Shown here: in pieces, positions 1-9,272 of the stretch
Numbering within the stretch: the first letter of the stretch is position 1
How the letters are laid out: each line of letters starts with the position of its first letter
Source of the DNA: Methylocystis silviterrae
GTDB taxonomy: Bacteria; Pseudomonadota; Alphaproteobacteria; Rhizobiales; Beijerinckiaceae
NCBI RefSeq assembly: GCF_013350005.1
Contig: NZ_JABVWW010000010.1
Span: forward strand, 1 to 64,000
Reading direction: 5' to 3'
DNA length: 64,000 nt
Made by a program: the position numbers and the translations under genes
The notes under the pieces: model-generated
The model's database searches: none
Seen by the model: the letters and a program-made list of their open reading frames with translations, nothing else
What the model was told of the DNA's origin: nothing

Positions 1-2
1 CT

Positions 3-164
3 TCCCGGAAGGATGGCCTCGAGCCGCCTCACGCCCAACAGCCAGTCCACGAAAAGCCCGGTTATTGGAGGTGTCCATCTTTTGATCGAGAGCGTGTTGC
101 AGCCGCCGGCGGCGTCATCGACCAAGCCGCATATGGGGATCTGCTCGCGAAGGGCGAGGCTTAA
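3..164 (+). CDS. C-terminal end of an unidentified protein (partial)
   Basis: An open frame enters from the left edge and ends at TAA 162-164, giving 53 residues that close with GVIDQAAYGDLLAKGEA. The composition looks coding, with an amphipathic helical tail. I do not recognise the family, and the start lies outside the window. A GC-rich hairpin overlaps its stop, which fits a gene end. It may be unrelated to the transposase remnant that faces it on the other strand. Confidence 0.4.
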   Translation, partial: SRKDGLEPPHAQQPVHEKPGYWRCPSFDRERVAAAGGVIDQAAYGDLLAKGEA

Positions 165-177
165 AAGGTGCCTCGCC
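153..177 (+). terminator. hairpin at the end of the left-edge gene
   Basis: GGCGAGGC (153-160) and GCCTCGCC (170-177) form a perfect 8-bp stem around a 9-nt A-rich loop that contains the TAA stop. No T-run follows, so intrinsic termination is only suggested. Confidence 0.3.
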
Positions 178-291
178 TCTCGCCGGAAAATGCGTGTGGG
201 ACAAGTCCTTGAGCGCGTTGAAATCGTCGACTGCGGCGTCGCGGTCGGCGACGTCGAAGTGACGCCAGCCATTTAGAAGCCGCGAAATCAT
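166..291 (-). pseudogene. IS630-family transposase remnant
   Basis: On the minus strand, from the codon at 289-291, the frame reads a segment containing GWRHFDVADRDAAVDD followed by ALKDLSHTHFP. This resembles the stretch of IS630-type DDE transposases around the W-R-H-x-x-V-T-D-R and L-K-D-L-x-D-x-H-F-P motifs. The homology stops at about 166 where the plus-strand gene end begins, and no further DDE motif follows. Only about 42 residues of a roughly 350-residue family are left, so this is a dead fragment. The assignment rests on recalled motif similarity. Confidence 0.45.
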
Positions 292-360
292 AAAAAATAG
301 GCAGGTCTCATTCTTTGGAGACAGAGAGTTCGGCTCAGACGTCAGCCCGGCGGATCCTAT

Positions 361-2046
361 TTACCGGGAAGCTGCGTCCTGCCTTCTCCCGGTCAGAAAA
401 AAGGCTTCCATGGCGCCCTTGCCCTTGATTTCGAGGCTGTCACGCGGCGTCAAAATGAAGTCCCTGCATAGATGCTCATAGGTCGATCGTGAAACCTGGA
501 TGCGGCCTGGCAGGCTGTTCGACTCCAGCCGGCTCGCGATGTTCACCGCGTCGCCCCAGATATCGTAAATGAACTTGTGCGCGCCGATCACGCCCGCGAC
601 GACGTCGCCGGAGTTCATGCCCATCCTGATCTCGAGCGGCGCAGGCAATGTCTCGTTGAGAATTTCCAGGGTTTCGGCCATGGCCAACGCCATGTCCGCG
701 ACGGCGTGCGCGTGATCGCCCCGATTGCCGAAGAGCCCGCAGGCGACCATGTACGCGTCGCCAATCGTCTTGATCTTCTCGACGCCAAAATTGAGCGCGA
801 GCCCGTCAAACGCCGAGAAAACGCGTCCCAATACGCCAACAAGTTCGGGGGCCGGCAGCCTGGAGGAGAGCTCGGTGAAGCCGACGAAATCCGCAAACAG
901 AATCGTGACGTCGTTGACATGATCCGCGATGACCGTTTCGCCGCTCTTCAGGCGCGCGACAATCGGCGCCGGAAGAATATTGAGGAGAAGCTGCTCGGAG
1001 CGCTCTTTTTCGGTGCACAACGCTTCGAGCGCCTCGCGCTCTCGATCCCGGAGATGCTTTTTTTCCAGTGACGATCCGATGCGCGCGCGAAGAAGCACCG
1101 GATCGAAAGGCTTCGCGAGATAATCGTCGGCGCCCGCTTCGATGCATCTGACGATGGAGTCGATCTCGTTCAAGGCCGATATCACGATGACTGGAATGTC
1201 TCTCAAGTCAGGATCAGACTTGAGGATCGAAAGAACATCGAACCCGCTGATATCCGGCATCAGCAGATCGAGCAAGATGAGATCAAAGGGCGCCTGCCGC
1301 AACATTTTCAGCGAGCAAGATCCATTTTCAGCCAGCGCGACAGAGTGGCCCTGTCGTTCCAGACGGCGCTTCAGGAGCTCGCGATTGGACGCGTTGTCGT
1401 CGACCACGAGGATGCGGCTCGGCTGTACGGCGACACTGTCGGCTTCGTTTTCTGAGATCGGCTGGACAGAGGCGACGAAGCGATGTGCGACCATGGCGGA
1501 GACAGGTCCCGAGCCGACTTCGGCGTCCGCCGCCGCCTCGGTCTCGGGGAGTGAAAAATTGACCAGGCCGTCGATACGCTCAAGCAGGCGCGACGCTTCC
1601 TCCAGAAGTCGATTGAGATCCGAGACCAGCGCCCGCGCGTCGTCGACGCCCGCTGCGTCTTCGCGCAGCATTTCGCCATATCCCTTGATGGCGTTAATGG
1701 GCGTGCGCAGATTGTGCCGCAAGAGGCGACGATAGTCCTCGGAATCCTCGCCTGGCCCTTGCGTCGGCGCGCGGGACCGACTCACGAGTGACGCGATGAA
1801 ATCAATCAGCGAACGGCTCGCGGCGTGGATTTTCTCGAGGTCGTCACGAAATTCCCCGTGACCGTTCCTTTCGGCCTCGTCCAGCAAAATTTCGGCATAG
1901 CCCGCAATCGCATCTGCAGGCGCGCTCAGCTCCTGCTGCACATAAGCAAGCAGCGCGCGATCGCTCCTGTCGGCGGCCGGCCGGAAGTCATGCGACATTA
2001 TCGAATTTTCCCAGAAAGCCGGAACGCGCCAGCGCCCGCCGTCCAA
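361..2046 (-). CDS. receiver-domain adenylate/guanylate cyclase with HisKA-like N-terminus
   Basis: This 561-residue cytoplasmic signalling protein has three parts. An N-terminal region (about 20-165) carries two HisKA-like helical segments, the second reading LRHNLRTPINAIKGYGEML, where the position normally held by the phospho-His is preceded by RHN rather than SHE. A receiver domain (about 210-330) has ILVVDDN, LLDLLMPD and a late K in AKPF. A class III nucleotide cyclase domain (about 375-550) has the metal-binding motifs FADFVGFT and IGDAYM and the later YDIWGDAVNIASRLES. The Lys/Asp pattern favours ATP as substrate. No HATPase domain is present, so it is probably a response-regulator output protein making cAMP. 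An internal ATG at 1998 (MSHDF) is an equally plausible start. It lies downstream of the kinase and regulator genes on the same strand, after a 134-bp gap. Confidence 0.85.
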   Translation of the reverse strand: MDGGRWRVPAFWENSIMSHDFRPAADRSDRALLAYVQQELSAPADAIAGYAEILLDEAERNGHGEFRDDLEKIHAASRSLIDFIASLVSRSRAPTQGPGEDSEDYRRLLRHNLRTPINAIKGYGEMLREDAAGVDDARALVSDLNRLLEEASRLLERIDGLVNFSLPETEAAADAEVGSGPVSAMVAHRFVASVQPISENEADSVAVQPSRILVVDDNASNRELLKRRLERQGHSVALAENGSCSLKMLRQAPFDLILLDLLMPDISGFDVLSILKSDPDLRDIPVIVISALNEIDSIVRCIEAGADDYLAKPFDPVLLRARIGSSLEKKHLRDREREALEALCTEKERSEQLLLNILPAPIVARLKSGETVIADHVNDVTILFADFVGFTELSSRLPAPELVGVLGRVFSAFDGLALNFGVEKIKTIGDAYMVACGLFGNRGDHAHAVADMALAMAETLEILNETLPAPLEIRMGMNSGDVVAGVIGAHKFIYDIWGDAVNIASRLESNSLPGRIQVSRSTYEHLCRDFILTPRDSLEIKGKGAMEAFFLTGRRQDAASR

Positions 2047-2180
2047 GATGCGTGAACCGTGTTCCTCATAAATGTTTCAACCAGTAGGTCGCCGGAGTTC
2101 GCTCTGCGACGACGGCGAGCGGAACGCGGCCGCGCATCGCTGGAGACGGAGGCTTCGAGACGACAATTGATCAGATGAGG

Positions 2181-2573
2181 CTAAGCGCCAGATTCAATCA
2201 GCGCTGTGATCTTACCCAGAAGACGCGTGATCTCGACAGGTTTCGTGTCATAGTCGTCGCAGCCGGCTTCGATCGCCTTCTCCCGGTCCCCCGCCATCGC
2301 ATGGGCGGTGAGGGCGATGACCGGGATCTTGCGCGTCGCTTCGTTTTCTCTGACCCGGCGGGCCGCCTCCCAGCCATCAATGACCGGCAGGCTCATGTCC
2401 ATCAGGATGAGATCGGGCGATTCGGCGGCGGCCATCTCGACGCCTTGCTGGCCATCTATGGCGATCACGACTTCATAGCCATTGCGCCTGAGGCGCCGCG
2501 ACAGCATATCCCGATTCATCTCGTTATCTTCGACAAGCAAAATCTTCACCACCGACCCTGTCTCCGATGTCAA
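2181..2573 (-). CDS. single-domain response regulator (CheY/DivK-like)
   Basis: A 130-residue stand-alone receiver. The acidic pocket is VEDN near residue 16, the phospho-acceptor is Asp59 in LILMDMSLP, the Thr switch is in ALTAHA and the conserved Lys is in DTKPV. There is no output domain, so it acts by protein contact or as a phosphorelay shuttle. Its ATG overlaps the stop of the hybrid kinase gene by four bases (ATGA), indicating translational coupling. The likely partners are the upstream hybrid kinase and the downstream receiver-cyclase. Confidence 0.9.
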   Translation of the reverse strand: MTSETGSVVKILLVEDNEMNRDMLSRRLRRNGYEVVIAIDGQQGVEMAAAESPDLILMDMSLPVIDGWEAARRVRENEATRKIPVIALTAHAMAGDREKAIEAGCDDYDTKPVEITRLLGKITALIESGA

Positions 2574-5341
2574 TGCGCTTGGACGGCGTCCGTCGCGCTG
2601 GGATTAAGGCACTGACGCATAATCGTCACCAGCTCCTCAAGATAGTCATGGTCCTTCGTGATGATGTCAGCTCCGAATTCTTTCAGCTTGCAAATATCCT
2701 CTTCGCTGAGATCTTTGGCCGTGACGATGATGACCGGCAAATGGTCATAGGCGCGCCGCTTACGCAATTCTCTCAAGAAACCGAAGCCATCGAGATTTGG
2801 CATCATCAGGTCGAGAAGGATCAGATCCGGCGCCGGATTTTCAGCGATCCAGTCGAGCCCATCCCGCCCGTTGATGACGGCTTCGGCCGTGTAGCCAGCG
2901 CCCGAAACGCAGCGGCAAAGAAGCTCGCGCGTCGCGGAGTCGTCCTCGAGGATGAGCACCTTAGTTTCGCTCGAGGCCCCGCAATAAAGCGTCATCAGGG
3001 CGGTCAGGCGCTGACGATCAATGGGCTTTGTCAAAAGCTCCGCCGCCCCGAGCGGAATCGCCAGAGCGCGCTCGTTGAGAATCGTCACCATGATGACGGG
3101 GATGTTCCGCAGCTCGTCATCCTCCTTGAGCTGCCTGAGCACGCTCCAGCCATCGAGCTGGGGCATCATCACATCCAGCGTGATCGCATTCGGCCTATGC
3201 TGTCTCGCCAGGGCCAGCGCTTCCAGCCCATTGCGGGCGGCGATGACGTGATAGCCCTTGTTCTCCAAAGTTCGTGTGAGCAGGTCGCGCGCCGTCGCGT
3301 CGTCGTCGACGACCAGTATCGTCGGGAGAGACCGGGACGAAGTCGGCTCGGCCGGTTTTTTCGTCGCGAGGGGCTCCTGCCGGTCCGGAAGCCTGATCGT
3401 GAAGGTCGAGCCTGCGCCCAGCGCGCTCCCAACGGAGATATCGCCACCGAGCGCCGCGCAAAAATGCTTGGTGATCGCGAGCCCCAGCCCCGTCCCTCCG
3501 AAGCGCTTCGTGGTCGAGGCGTCCGCTTGCGTGAAGGCCTGGAACAGGCGGGCAAGCTGCTCCTGCGTCATGCCGAGCCCCGTGTCCGACACGTGGAAAA
3601 CCACGGAAGCGTCGGCGTCGCGCTCGACGGTCAGAGCGACTTTTCCCTGGCTCGTGAACTTGTTTGCGTTGCTCATGAGATTGAGCAGGCACTGCTTGAC
3701 CTTCGTCTCGTCGGACAAAAAGGCGCCGATGTCGTCCGAGCAGCAGAGCTCAAGCGCATTGCCGTTCTTGTCCGCGAGGGGCTGAACGATCGAAAGGACC
3801 TCATTCACGAGAGGCCTGATCTCCACCCTCTCGATGAAGACCTCCATCTTTCCGGCTTCGATTTTGGAAAGATCGAGAATATCGTTGATCAGGCCAAGCA
3901 GGTGCCGGCCCGCGCTCTCGATCCTCTTCAGGTCCTCGATCGGCTCTGGATCGTCGTTGTCGAGCGCGTTCTCCTGCAGCATTTCGCTATAACCGATGAT
4001 GGCGTTGAGCGGTGTGCGAAGCTCATGGCTCATGTTTGCAAGAAAGGCGCTTTTTGTCTTGCTGGCTTCCTCTGCCGCCACGCGCGCGACGGACAATTCC
4101 TCGTTCGCGAGCTGAAGTTCGCGCGTGCGCGCCCGGATCTTGTCCTCCATGGAATCGTAAAGTCCGCGCAGCTCCACGGTCATGGAGCGGATCGCTCTCA
4201 GCAGGAGACCCGTTTCGTCACGGCTGCCAATCTCGAAATTTGCGTCGAGATCCCCCGCGGCGACCTTCTCGGCGACGCCGACAGCGGTCTTGATGGGCTT
4301 GGTGATCGTGCGCGCGACGCCCATGGCCAAAGCGATAATCGGTGGAATCATGAAGAACAGCAGCCAGAGCGTCGCCTCCTTTTGCGCACTGGTCAGCGCG
4401 AAGGCCTCCTTCGTGCTCTGCTGCACGACCATGCCCCATCGAAAGGAGGGAACGTAGGTCCACGAGGCGACGACGGGCCTGTTCTCGAGGTCATCGAAGA
4501 GGCCCGAGCCGTGGACGCCGGCGAGCGCCCGAGCGAGCGCAGGAAAAGCGCCGCCATCGAGAGGCGCCCTGATGCTGAAAGCCTTGGAAGCGTCGTGCCG
4601 CAGTGGGTTGACCACCACCATTTGGCTCTGATCGAAGCGGGCCGCGACCAGCACCTCTCCCGTTTCGCCGAGACCCGTATAGTCATTGATGAGGCTGTAA
4701 AGCTCCTGGTTATCGAGCTGGAAGACGACGACGCCGATCACGACGCCGTTGTCCAGAACAGGCCCCGCAATAAAGGCGGCAGGCTCTTTCAGCCCCGGAT
4801 AGATCTGAAACGCGGAAATCTCGGCCTGCAGCAATGTGCGCGCCCGATTAATCGTGTCCGAAAGCTCCGTTCCCTTGAGCGGTCCGCCGAGCGAATTTGG
4901 GTTGAAAAGGGCAGTGTCCGACTGCTCGAAAAGCGTGAAGCCTTCGGGCGAGACAATCGCGCCGTTGACATAGTTGAACGTATCGGAAAGACGCTTGAGA
5001 GTCGGTCCGTGTTTCGCGACCGCTTGGCGATAGGAGTCCGAGTCTCTCCCGCTCGTCCTTATGGCTTCGGAAAATTCCCGGGTGGCCTCGCCAATTGAGG
5101 CGCTGTGCATCAGAGATTCGACGCTTCGGATTTTTTCAAGCGTCAGAGTCTCCAGCTGCTCCACTTTCTTCTTGGCGACAACCTGCAACGACGTCTGAAT
5201 CGCCTGCTCGAGAGACTCTCGCGAAATGTCATAGGTTCGCCAAGCGAGGAGGCCGCAGGAGACGATATTGATCGCAAGGAACCAGAAGATGATCTTGGCG
5301 CCGATCGAGCGCCGGAGGAAATCGAGCCTGGGAAGCTTCAT
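2570..5341 (-). CDS. membrane hybrid sensor histidine kinase
   Basis: A 923-residue sensor kinase. A membrane helix (about 14-34) is followed by a large periplasmic sensor region (about 40-320, Cache-like in size), a second helix (about 325-345), HAMP and a coiled coil. HisKA has the phospho-acceptor His439 in [20 protein letters not shown]. The HATPase has the N box around NLMSNANKF and the G boxes DTGLGM and GGTGLGLAI. Two C-terminal receivers have acceptor Asp723 and Asp844. The gene starts three bases after the stop of the periplasmic binding-protein gene, so the binding protein is probably the ligand-presenting partner. The tandem receivers suggest a phosphorelay that ends at the next gene. 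Confidence 0.9.
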   Translation of the reverse strand: MKLPRLDFLRRSIGAKIIFWFLAINIVSCGLLAWRTYDISRESLEQAIQTSLQVVAKKKVEQLETLTLEKIRSVESLMHSASIGEATREFSEAIRTSGRDSDSYRQAVAKHGPTLKRLSDTFNYVNGAIVSPEGFTLFEQSDTALFNPNSLGGPLKGTELSDTINRARTLLQAEISAFQIYPGLKEPAAFIAGPVLDNGVVIGVVVFQLDNQELYSLINDYTGLGETGEVLVAARFDQSQMVVVNPLRHDASKAFSIRAPLDGGAFPALARALAGVHGSGLFDDLENRPVVASWTYVPSFRWGMVVQQSTKEAFALTSAQKEATLWLLFFMIPPIIALAMGVARTITKPIKTAVGVAEKVAAGDLDANFEIGSRDETGLLLRAIRSMTVELRGLYDSMEDKIRARTRELQLANEELSVARVAAEEASKTKSAFLANMSHELRTPLNAIIGYSEMLQENALDNDDPEPIEDLKRIESAGRHLLGLINDILDLSKIEAGKMEVFIERVEIRPLVNEVLSIVQPLADKNGNALELCCSDDIGAFLSDETKVKQCLLNLMSNANKFTSQGKVALTVERDADASVVFHVSDTGLGMTQEQLARLFQAFTQADASTTKRFGGTGLGLAITKHFCAALGGDISVGSALGAGSTFTIRLPDRQEPLATKKPAEPTSSRSLPTILVVDDDATARDLLTRTLENKGYHVIAARNGLEALALARQHRPNAITLDVMMPQLDGWSVLRQLKEDDELRNIPVIMVTILNERALAIPLGAAELLTKPIDRQRLTALMTLYCGASSETKVLILEDDSATRELLCRCVSGAGYTAEAVINGRDGLDWIAENPAPDLILLDLMMPNLDGFGFLRELRKRRAYDHLPVIIVTAKDLSEEDICKLKEFGADIITKDHDYLEELVTIMRQCLNPSATDAVQAH

Positions 5342-5344
5342 GGA

Positions 5345-6622
5345 TCAGTCCGCCTCTGTCGGATTCGCCCATCTGCCGCCCCATCTGTTGTACAAGGCGG
5401 TCAGAAATTCCTCCCACTCGGCTTTCGTGCGAGTCGGCGGATAGGGCACGGGACGGATCGGACGATCGATCGTCCAGACAAGCTCGATCCGGCCATCAGT
5501 TTGAATTTTACCGACAGAGAAAGACCGCCAAGTATGCTGCGTGTAAGGATCAACCGACACCAGACCTTCGGGCGCATCGAGGGTCTCGGTCAGCATGGTG
5601 CGCTTGACCCTCTGAACGTCGAAGGACTGCGCCTCCTCGACCGCCTTCGCCCATAAGATGACGCTGAAGTATGAGGTCGCAATAACGTCGCTGGTCACAC
5701 GGTTGGCGCCATATCTTTCACGAAAGGCGCGAATGAACCGCTCGTTCTCCGGTTTCTTGATCGCCTCGAAATAGCTCCAGGCGCTGTAATGGCCTTGGAG
5801 GCTCGCAATCGGTAGGCTGCGAAGCTCCTCCTCGCCGATGCTGACGGAGACAACCGGCAATTTGTTAGCGGAAAGCCCAGCGTCGGTCAGCGCCTGATAG
5901 AACGCCTTGTTGGAATCGCCCACGACCGAACTGATAATAACGTCCGGCTGCGCCAGCTTGATTTTTTGGACCGCCCGAGAGACGTTGGCGCTTCCAAAGA
6001 AAATATAGTCTTCGCCCACAAGCTCCGCGCCAAGCGCGCGGATCGTGTCCTTCATAATTTCGTTGATGCTGTGCGGCCAAACATAATCTGAGCCGATCAA
6101 ATAGAATTTTTTGCCAATGTGGTCGAGGCTCCATTTGATCGCCGGAATGACCTGCTGATTGGGCGCCGCGCCCGTATAGATAATGTTGGGAGACTGTTCG
6201 AGTCCCTCATAGGCCATAGGATAGACTAACAGCTGACCATATTTTTCGATAATGGGCGCGACCGTCTTACGGCTTGCGGAGGTCCAGCATCCGAAAATCA
6301 CGGATACGTTTTCCTGTGTGATCAGGCGCTCGGCCTCTTTCGCGAAGGTCGGCCAATCGGATTTGCCGTCGGCGATGATCGGCTGAATCTTGCGTCCCAG
6401 TAAGCCGCCCTTCGCATTGATCTCCTCAATCGCGAGCAACTCCGCGTCGACCATTGAATTCTCGCTGATCGCCATCGGCCCAGAGCGCGAGTGCAGGATG
6501 CCGACCTTGATCGGTGCGCTTTCCGCCCTGAAAAGGAGCATCGTCGCGGCGAATAGCGTCGCGGCGGCGATTGCGACCGCGATAAAGCCTTTCCACGCGC
6601 TGCGAGGACTCTCGAGGGCCAT
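5345..6622 (-). CDS. amide/urea-type periplasmic substrate-binding protein
   Basis: A 425-residue type I periplasmic binding protein of the AmiC/UrtA group (Peripla_BP_5/6). An N-terminal signal/anchor helix (about 12-32) precedes IKVGILHSRSGPMAISE, the ligand-domain opening typical of UrtA. Family signatures such as NAKGGLLGRKI and GCWTSASRKTVAPIIE follow. No ABC permease or ATPase genes lie beside it; instead it is first in an operon with a hybrid kinase. It is therefore more likely a sensory binding protein, like AmiC-type sensors, than a transporter subunit. The ligand cannot be read from the sequence; urea, short amides or branched amino acids are the family precedents. Confidence 0.8.
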   Translation of the reverse strand: MALESPRSAWKGFIAVAIAAATLFAATMLLFRAESAPIKVGILHSRSGPMAISENSMVDAELLAIEEINAKGGLLGRKIQPIIADGKSDWPTFAKEAERLITQENVSVIFGCWTSASRKTVAPIIEKYGQLLVYPMAYEGLEQSPNIIYTGAAPNQQVIPAIKWSLDHIGKKFYLIGSDYVWPHSINEIMKDTIRALGAELVGEDYIFFGSANVSRAVQKIKLAQPDVIISSVVGDSNKAFYQALTDAGLSANKLPVVSVSIGEEELRSLPIASLQGHYSAWSYFEAIKKPENERFIRAFRERYGANRVTSDVIATSYFSVILWAKAVEEAQSFDVQRVKRTMLTETLDAPEGLVSVDPYTQHTWRSFSVGKIQTDGRIELVWTIDRPIRPVPYPPTRTKAEWEEFLTALYNRWGGRWANPTEAD

Positions 6623-6881
6623 TGGCCGTATCCTGCTTCCGAGTTTGTTAAAATCGACAGGACATCGTTTTACTCGATCGCCGCCTCGCCTTCCAGGCGC
6701 GCGCCGTCAAGTTGCAGTTAATTGTATGAATGCGCTGGCTCGGACGTGTTGTTGCTGTGACCTGACCTGCCGCTGCAAAGTTCCTCCACGGGGGATGCGA
6801 GTCCGGCCATTCGAAGACGGACCTATGAAGCGCGCATGGTGTTGGCCAACGAGCGCAAGCGCTTCGGCGCTCGGCGGCTAT
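6623..6881. other. intergenic region upstream of the signalling operon
   Basis: I see no convincing gene here. It should contain the promoter of the minus-strand binding-protein/kinase operon that starts at 6622, but no clear -35/-10 pair stands out. The long overlapping plus-strand frame has biased, Arg-rich composition and is not convincing. Confidence 0.4.
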
Positions 6882-7073
6882 TCATTCTGCTTCGGCGACG
6901 CCGCTCGAAGCGGAGGTCGACAGCGCCGTCACAGAGCTGTTCGTCGTCGAGAGGCCCGTCGACAGAGAGGCGACGCCCGACTGCGCCGTGCTGACGCCCG
7001 TCGACAGAGAGGCGACGCCGCTCGAGGCGGAAGGCTCAAGAAATGGGACGAGCCGTGGCTGCTGCTTATGTTC
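6882..7073 (-). pseudogene. stalk-like repeat fragment (SGVASLSTG repeats), no start codon
   Basis: Directly after the LysE stop and in the same frame, the minus strand stays open for about 63 codons to TGA at 6882-6884. It contains near-identical repeats SGVASLSTGVSTAQ and SGVASLSTGLSTTN, then SSVTALSTSASSGVAEAE. This Ser/Thr/Ala/Gly/Val periodicity resembles the stalk or head repeats of trimeric autotransporter adhesins. At DNA level a roughly 23-bp unit is duplicated near 6955-6978 and 7007-7030. There is no start codon or ribosome site, so it is probably the end of a lost larger gene. Confidence 0.35.
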
Positions 7074-7693
7074 TCACGTCTTGGCCGCTGCGGTCGCCAC
7101 TCCTGCGGCGACAAGAACGCCACCGCTGGCGCGCTTCGTCCAGACCGCAACATCAGAGCGGGAGAGCAAGGATCGCGCTGCGGAAGCTGTCAGTGCGTAG
7201 CCTGCGTCTGTGGCGGCGACGATTAAGCAGAACGTCACCGTGAGCACCGCCGCCTGCAACGGATAACTGCCGTTCGCATCGATGAACTGGGGCACGAAGG
7301 ATACGTAAAAGATGATGGTCTTGGGGTGAAAGACGCCGACGGCGACGTTCCCGAGAAATGCGGGCGTGGAGAGATTGCGTCGGTCTTTGGTTCTGCTGAT
7401 GTGGCCCGGCTGGTTTTGAAGAAAATGTAGAGGCCGAGAACAATCAGATATAACGCGCCAACCCACTTTAGCACCGAGAACGCTAGCGCCGAGGCGGCGA
7501 GTAGCGCGCCAACGCCGACAAGCGACAACGTCATCGCAATCGCGTTACCCACCGTCATGCCAGCGACGGAGGCCAACGCAGTCTTGCGGCCCGAGCCGAG
7601 CGCGTAACCGACGATCGCAACGACGCCCGGTCCCGGGATCAACCCCATGACGACAGACGCGGCGGCGAAGGCTAACCAAACCGAAAAGGTCAT
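7074..7693 (-). pseudogene. LysE/RhtB-family amino-acid exporter, frameshifted
   Basis: From ATG 7691-7693, with GGAG upstream, the frame encodes a typical LysE N-terminus: a membrane helix, then GLIPGPGVVAIVGYALGSGR and further hydrophobic helices, to about residue 105. Homology then continues in another frame with PAFLGNVAVGVFHPKTIIFY and a C-terminal pair of helices, ending at 7074. Together they make a full-length family member of about 205 residues. The break lies near 7360-7380. It is either a true inactivating frameshift or a sequencing error. If intact, the product would export small amino acids or homoserine-like compounds. Confidence 0.7.
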
Positions 7694-7943
7694 ATTTGAC
7701 TCCAAACAAATGGAAAGCTGACATGGCGCGATTTTGAAGAATTCGATTATCGCAGGCAACACAGCCCGTCCTGGCGGCATGTCGTCGGCTCTTGGCGTCG
7801 CCGAGCGCGATTTGCTCCTGCCGTTGGCCCACCATCATCAATTCCGCCGTCAAAGTCTGGCGACATGACTGAAAGGACAAAGTCACGTTTTCCTACGCTC
7901 CACTCTATCTGCATGTTCTGGACGGGCTTGACTCGGCGAATAG

Positions 7944-7967
7944 TTCCATCATATTGGAAATATGGAA
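7944..7967 (+). promoter_or_regulatory. dyad overlapping the arsR start (probable ArsR operator)
   Basis: TTCCAT (7944-7949) and ATGGAA (7962-7967) are perfect inverted arms 12 bp apart, in an AT-rich island unlike the surrounding GC-rich DNA. The right arm contains the arsR ATG. ArsR/SmtB repressors bind such dyads near the start of their own gene, so autoregulation is likely. Binding is inferred. Confidence 0.45.
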
Positions 7968-8330
7968 AAGCACGAAGCCATAGCCGCCCTCGTTGCGCTC
8001 GGTCACGAAACTCGGCTCGATATTTTCCGGCTGCTCATGCAAGCCGGACCTAAGGGGCTTGCCGCGGGGCAAATCGGCGAGCGGCTCGCGCTCCCGCCGG
8101 CGACGCTGTCTTTCCACCTGAGCCAGCTCAAGCACGCGGAGCTCATCACCTTTCGGCGCGAAAGCCGGTCGCTGATCTACTCGGCGGCTTATCCGGTCAT
8201 GAACGCGTTGCTCGCCTACATGACCGAGAATTGCTGCCAAGGCGCAACCGCCTCATGCGAAGCCGCTACTCCTTCAACTTGCCAGCCAAAGGGAAGCCAT
8301 GAAACGTCTGCACGTGCACGTATCCGTTGA
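7962..8330 (+). CDS. arsR: ArsR/SmtB-family arsenic-responsive repressor
   Basis: A 122-residue winged-helix repressor heads the arsenic operon. The HTH segment is GLAAGQIGERLALPPATLSFHL, followed by the wing region ITFRRESRSLIYSAAY. Unlike the classic E. coli type, the binding-helix cysteines are missing. Instead a Cys pair sits after the wing (ENCC, with further Cys at about residues 97 and 105), as in ArsR variants that sense As(III) through C-terminal cysteines. The 3' end overlaps the next gene by 32 bases. Expression is probably autoregulated through the dyad at its start. Confidence 0.9.
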   Translation: MEKHEAIAALVALGHETRLDIFRLLMQAGPKGLAAGQIGERLALPPATLSFHLSQLKHAELITFRRESRSLIYSAAYPVMNALLAYMTENCCQGATASCEAATPSTCQPKGSHETSARARIR

Positions 8331-8793
8331 TGACCTTGCGGGGTCCATCCGCTTTTACAGCGCGCTTTTCGGGTCGGCGCCGACCGTCGCTAAACCCGAT
8401 TACGCGAAATGGACGCTGGATGATCCGCGCGTGAACTTCGCGATATCGTCGCGCGGCGGACAGGCTGGCGTCGATCATCTGGGGATCGAGGTCGAGACGC
8501 CCGAAGAGCTGAAAGAAGTCTATCAGCGCCTGCAACAGGCCGAACGGCCCGTGCTGGAAGAGGGCGCGACAACCTGCTGCTACGCCAAGTCGGAGAAAGC
8601 ATGGACGTCCGACCCGCAAGGGCTTTTATGGGAGTCTTTCCTGACTACCGGCGAAAGCACGATTTACGGCGGCGACGTAGCGCTTGCGGGATTCCGCGCG
8701 AGCGCCGCTAAGGGGGAGTCCTCCGCCTGCTGCGGTGAGAAGATTGCGCCTGTGATTGGGGCTGCTTGTTGTTCTGGAGCTCAGAATGACTGA
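8299..8793 (+). CDS. arsI: ArsI/CadI-type vicinal-oxygen-chelate protein (probable C-As lyase)
   Basis: A 164-residue glyoxalase/extradiol-dioxygenase-fold protein. It starts MKRLHVHVSVDD with the first metal His, followed by GVDHLGIEV (second metal His). The vicinal cysteines in GATTCCYAKSEKAW are the organoarsenical-binding pair of ArsI, the Fe(II)-dependent lyase that demethylates trivalent methylarsenic. The C-terminus carries extra Cys pairs (ACC, ACC). The closest alternative is CadI, a cadmium-induced paralogue. The operon context with arsR, arsC, arsD and arsA favours ArsI. Its start overlaps the arsR 3' end. Confidence 0.8.
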   Translation: MKRLHVHVSVDDLAGSIRFYSALFGSAPTVAKPDYAKWTLDDPRVNFAISSRGGQAGVDHLGIEVETPEELKEVYQRLQQAERPVLEEGATTCCYAKSEKAWTSDPQGLLWESFLTTGESTIYGGDVALAGFRASAAKGESSACCGEKIAPVIGAACCSGAQND

Positions 8794-8839
8794 GACCGAT
8801 TCAGGCGCAAGCCACGACCACAAAACGGACGCCTGAGCG

Positions 8840-9262
8840 ATGACCATCACCATCTATCACAACCCCGCCTGCGGCACGTCGCGCAACACGCTGGCGATGA
8901 TCCGCCAAAGCGGCGAAGAGCCGGTCGTCATCGAGTATCTGAACGACCCGCCGACGCGCGAGCGACTTGTCGAGCTGCTCAAAGCCATGGGCGTTTCAGC
9001 GCGCGAACTGCTTCGCCAGAAAGGCGCGCCCTATGATGCGCTTGGCCTTGGCGATCCAAAGTGGACGGAAGAGGAATTAATCGGCTTCATGCTCGAACAT
9101 CCGATCCTCATCAACCGTCCAATCGTCGTGACGCCGAAGGGCGCACGGCTGTGCCGTCCCTCGGAAACCGTGCTCGACATTCTGCCCAATCCCGCCATTG
9201 GCGATTTCACCAAGGAAGATGGCGAAGTCGTCATCGGCAGGGCTACCCAACCTCAATCCTGA
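8840..9262 (+). CDS. arsC: glutaredoxin-coupled arsenate reductase
   Basis: A 140-residue ArsC of the ArsC/Spx thioredoxin-fold family. The catalytic Cys lies in YHNPACGTSRNTL near residue 11, and the downstream arginines that bind arsenate are in HPILINRPIV and GARLCRPSE, the E. coli R773 type. It reduces As(V) to As(III) with glutathione and glutaredoxin in the cytoplasm, supplying substrate for ArsD/ArsA-mediated handling. It is in line with the neighbouring ars genes, with short gaps on both sides. Confidence 0.93.
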   Translation: MTITIYHNPACGTSRNTLAMIRQSGEEPVVIEYLNDPPTRERLVELLKAMGVSARELLRQKGAPYDALGLGDPKWTEEELIGFMLEHPILINRPIVVTPKGARLCRPSETVLDILPNPAIGDFTKEDGEVVIGRATQPQS

Positions 9263-9272
9263 AAGGACGAAA

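Noticed and set aside
2567-5098. 843-codon plus-strand frame opposite the hybrid kinase
   Set aside because: It is an antisense shadow of a kinase with clear motifs, with Arg/His-rich composition and no known domain.
6930-7030. Possible CRISPR-like array from repeated 23-bp units
   Set aside because: Only two copies, no regular spacers and no cas genes; the repeats are explained as protein-coding repeats.
6390-7226. 278-codon plus-strand frame between the binding protein and LysE
   Set aside because: Arg-rich, low-complexity translation; it overlaps the opposite-strand repeat fragment and the pseudogene and shows no domain.
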